Shown here one piece after another: positions 5,052 through 6,904 of a stretch of DNA of 6,904 nucleotides; the first letter of the stretch is position 1; the number at the start of each line of letters is the position of its first letter. This DNA comes from Moraxellaceae bacterium (lineage in GTDB: Bacteria; Pseudomonadota; Gammaproteobacteria; Pseudomonadales; UBA3067): contig NVTH01000006.1 of the NCBI GenBank assembly GCA_002401525.1, forward strand, positions 4,799 to 11,702, in the 5' to 3' direction. A program made the translations under genes and the position numbers. The notes below the pieces were generated by a model. That model saw nothing but the letters and a program-made list of their open reading frames with translations. It was not told the origin of the DNA and made no database searches.

Positions 5052-6731
5052 TTATTTTGAACGACGTAACAGCCCCAACAAACTTAATAAAAACACCCCT
5101 AGGGCCACCCCTAGCGAAATCAATTTCACCATCCACTGCGAATCGGGCTCAACATCAGCGAATAAGCCCAGCGGATCATAACTCGACCAAACAGGTATCT
5201 CTCGAGAGTAATATTCCGGGCTAAAGAATTTATTCCAATCCACACCAAGCCCTCGAGGCATGCCTCCTTCAGTCATGTATTTTTCGTACACGATGGCCGA
5301 TCCACTGCCTCCGGGGGAAATGCCATCGTTGGTCACCGCCATCTCCACGTGGTCATGAAAGATCCAAGCGCCCTCACCGTAGTTATGCAAGCCATCATTG
5401 GTGGTATTAATATCAAGGTCGACTCTCTGAGCGGGCGCGACCCAAACCACATCGCGAGTGATTTGTGCTATGGGCGCCACACCGATGCCATCGTAATGAG
5501 TGATGGTAAATTTATGACCGTGGGTATGCAGAGAAATTCCCTCACTGCCACCGTTGAGCACTCGAAATTTAATCAGTTGATCCGGTTTCACCGCCACAAT
5601 GGATTCCTGAATGGTGTAGGGAAACGACCGACCATTGAGCAAATAGTAATCCACGGTGCTGTCGGTAATATCGTAGTTACGATGCATGTCTTTGACAGTC
5701 AATCGAGCATCGTTAGTTTGTTGAATCAACTCGTGCAACTCTTTATCAATCGTCTGATAATGTAAATCGTATTCAGCGTCGTATTTTTCATTAATCGCAA
5801 CCGATTGATGACGCACCTGACCGGCACCAATATTAAGCGTTTGCAGCCAATTATTAGGCTTATTTTCCTCGACCACAAACATCCCTTGCAACCCCATCAT
5901 TATATGAATTTGGGGCTGTACGTGACAGTGGTAAAACATCGTACCAGTCTGCCGAGGGTTAATATCATAGGTGCGGCTTTTGCCCGGCATCAAAGGCAAT
6001 TCACTGGTTTGCGGCACACCGTCGTTGCCGTTGCCATCGGCATCCACAAAGGGATGATCCACACCATGCAAATGGATGGTATGAGGCATGTAATGAGTAT
6101 TCTCGAGGGTGATCTTAATTTGATCCCCTTGCTCCACACGAATCACCGGAGAAGGTGCGCGCAGCATTCGATTGGCCTTTAACGACTCGAAATTTTCAGT
6201 GGACATGCCAAAGGTTTTGGGAGTAAAAACCCATAATCCAGGCTGAATTCCAGGCGCAATATCAAAACTGGTAATCGACTCGGCAAGATCCGGCGACCCT
6301 CCGTTAAGCTCCATGACTTCAAGCCGGATATGAATAATATCAGGGTCTCCATCACCGTCCAGATCCGCGCCTTTAACCACCGCGTCGGGCGCCAATTTAG
6401 ATTCCATCAGAGTCATGTGAGAAACGTTATTGGTGCCTTTTACAAAGGCAGCGACCGCGTGAGGGTTATCCGAAAGACAGGCCGCCGAAGGCAAAATATT
6501 CACCCCTTCGATTACTTGCCCGGGCCTCCAGCCCTTGTGATCCGGCGGGCAGATATCTTCTACTTCGACCCTCTTCTCGGGAACGCTATCAGGGGCACTC
6601 ACGTAACCACTCGGCCCGACCCATTTATAGTAGTACTTTTGGAATTGTTTCGGCGTCCAATCAATGGGAACGGTTACACTGATAAAACCCAGTGAAAGTA
6701 CCATCAACGCTAGTTGAATTAGCTTCTTCAT
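5052..6731 (-). CDS. Membrane-anchored multicopper oxidase, type 1 Cu in first cupredoxin domain
   Basis: This 559-residue protein probably oxidises Cu(I) or an organic substrate at a type 1 copper and reduces O2 at a trinuclear centre in the periplasm; the substrate is not deducible. Residues 4-22 are a signal or N-terminal anchor without a clear cleavage site, and 534-555 is a C-terminal transmembrane helix followed by RRSK. The first cupredoxin domain (about 190-290) has H217-TI-H220-L-H222-G and H268-C269-H270 with H276 and M279, giving both a type 1 site and half the trinuclear site. The second (about 365-485) supplies H402-T-H404 and H459-D-H461; Asp replaces the usual Cys, so it has no type 1 copper. 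This resembles type C two-domain oxidases. The extension at 26-190 has a DUF4124-like YYKWV segment (34-38) and a Ca-loop-like DLDGDGDPD (123-131). A weak AGGA lies 12 nt before the ATG. It is first in an operon with the cupredoxin. Confidence 0.9.
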   Translation of the reverse strand: MKKLIQLALMVLSLGFISVTVPIDWTPKQFQKYYYKWVGPSGYVSAPDSVPEKRVEVEDICPPDHKGWRPGQVIEGVNILPSAACLSDNPHAVAAFVKGTNNVSHMTLMESKLAPDAVVKGADLDGDGDPDIIHIRLEVMELNGGSPDLAESITSFDIAPGIQPGLWVFTPKTFGMSTENFESLKANRMLRAPSPVIRVEQGDQIKITLENTHYMPHTIHLHGVDHPFVDADGNGNDGVPQTSELPLMPGKSRTYDINPRQTGTMFYHCHVQPQIHIMMGLQGMFVVEENKPNNWLQTLNIGAGQVRHQSVAINEKYDAEYDLHYQTIDKELHELIQQTNDARLTVKDMHRNYDITDSTVDYYLLNGRSFPYTIQESIVAVKPDQLIKFRVLNGGSEGISLHTHGHKFTITHYDGIGVAPIAQITRDVVWVAPAQRVDLDINTTNDGLHNYGEGAWIFHDHVEMAVTNDGISPGGSGSAIVYEKYMTEGGMPRGLGVDWNKFFSPEYYSREIPVWSSYDPLGLFADVEPDSQWMVKLISLGVALGVFLLSLLGLLRRSK

Positions 6732-6752
6732 AAAGACTCTGCGTCCTAAGGC

Positions 6753-6785
6753 TTAAATTGAGAACCGGTCTACGGCCTAATTTAA
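6753..6785. repeat. Inverted repeat between the candidate -10 and the oxidase start
   Basis: TTAAATT (6753-6759) and AATTTAA (6779-6785) are perfect 7-bp arms 19 bp apart, with the palindrome ACCGGT (6764-6769) between them. The position, just downstream of the candidate -10 box, would suit an operator or a 5'-UTR hairpin. I see no clear CueR- or CopR-type box. The arms are pure AT, so chance is a real alternative. The rest of 6799-6904 shows no gene. Confidence 0.25.
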
Positions 6786-6792
6786 CGCCCTT

Positions 6793-6798
6793 ATTTTA
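6793..6798 (-). promoter_or_regulatory. Candidate -10 box upstream of the multicopper oxidase gene
   Basis: TAAAAT on the minus strand matches five of six -10 consensus bases and lies about 62 nt upstream of the ATG. No good -35 is found 16-18 nt further upstream, as might occur at an activator-dependent copper-responsive promoter. AT-rich DNA makes chance matches likely. Confidence 0.25.
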
Positions 6799-6904
6799 AA
6801 CTTCTTTTTGAGTAAAGCACTCGATCAGCTTATTACCACGACTCAACGCCATAATGACCAACCCAACATATCACAGGCATTCGCTTCTAAACTACTGAAC
6901 TCGC

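Overview
The window looks like chromosomal DNA of a gammaproteobacterium with mid-range GC. The branched-chain amino acid genes are IlvI/IlvH-type (acetolactate synthase III). They are followed by a short, class I ketol-acid reductoisomerase, the arrangement of Pseudomonas-like gammaproteobacteria rather than enterobacteria, whose IlvC is the long class II form. I cannot name the genus.

Positions 1-3016 hold three co-oriented minus-strand genes, ilvI-ilvH-ilvC, transcribed right to left and truncated at the left edge inside ilvC. IlvI and IlvH form the valine-sensitive acetolactate synthase, and IlvC reduces and isomerises its product, so this is the start of the common Ile/Val pathway. Gaps are 2 bp (ilvI-ilvH) and 60 bp (ilvH-ilvC), each with a good Shine-Dalgarno, so one operon is likely.

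Positions 3017-3653 are a 637-bp divergent intergenic region, long for a bacterium. The ilvI side has a candidate sigma70 promoter about 380 bp upstream of the GTG start. Its long leader contains several perfect inverted repeats, mutually exclusive pairing possibilities and two short ORFs, and may be an attenuator or structured cis-regulatory RNA. The right side has a C8 tract, a hairpin, and three tandem 15-bp repeats that make an in-frame MLK(C/Y)T-repeat mini-ORF just before the next gene.

Positions 3654-4193 (plus strand) encode an exported DUF4124-type protein of unknown function. Convergent to it, with only 16 bp between stop codons, is a minus-strand pair (4210-6731). The upstream gene encodes a membrane-anchored multicopper oxidase whose type 1 copper site lies in the first cupredoxin domain. 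The downstream gene encodes a Met/His-rich cupredoxin with a C-terminal membrane anchor. They are probably co-transcribed and act together in periplasmic copper handling or copper-dependent oxidation at the inner membrane. This pair, and the DUF4124-like motif near the oxidase N-terminus, are the least ordinary protein-level content. Positions 6732-6904 carry the oxidase upstream region with a candidate -10 box and an inverted repeat.
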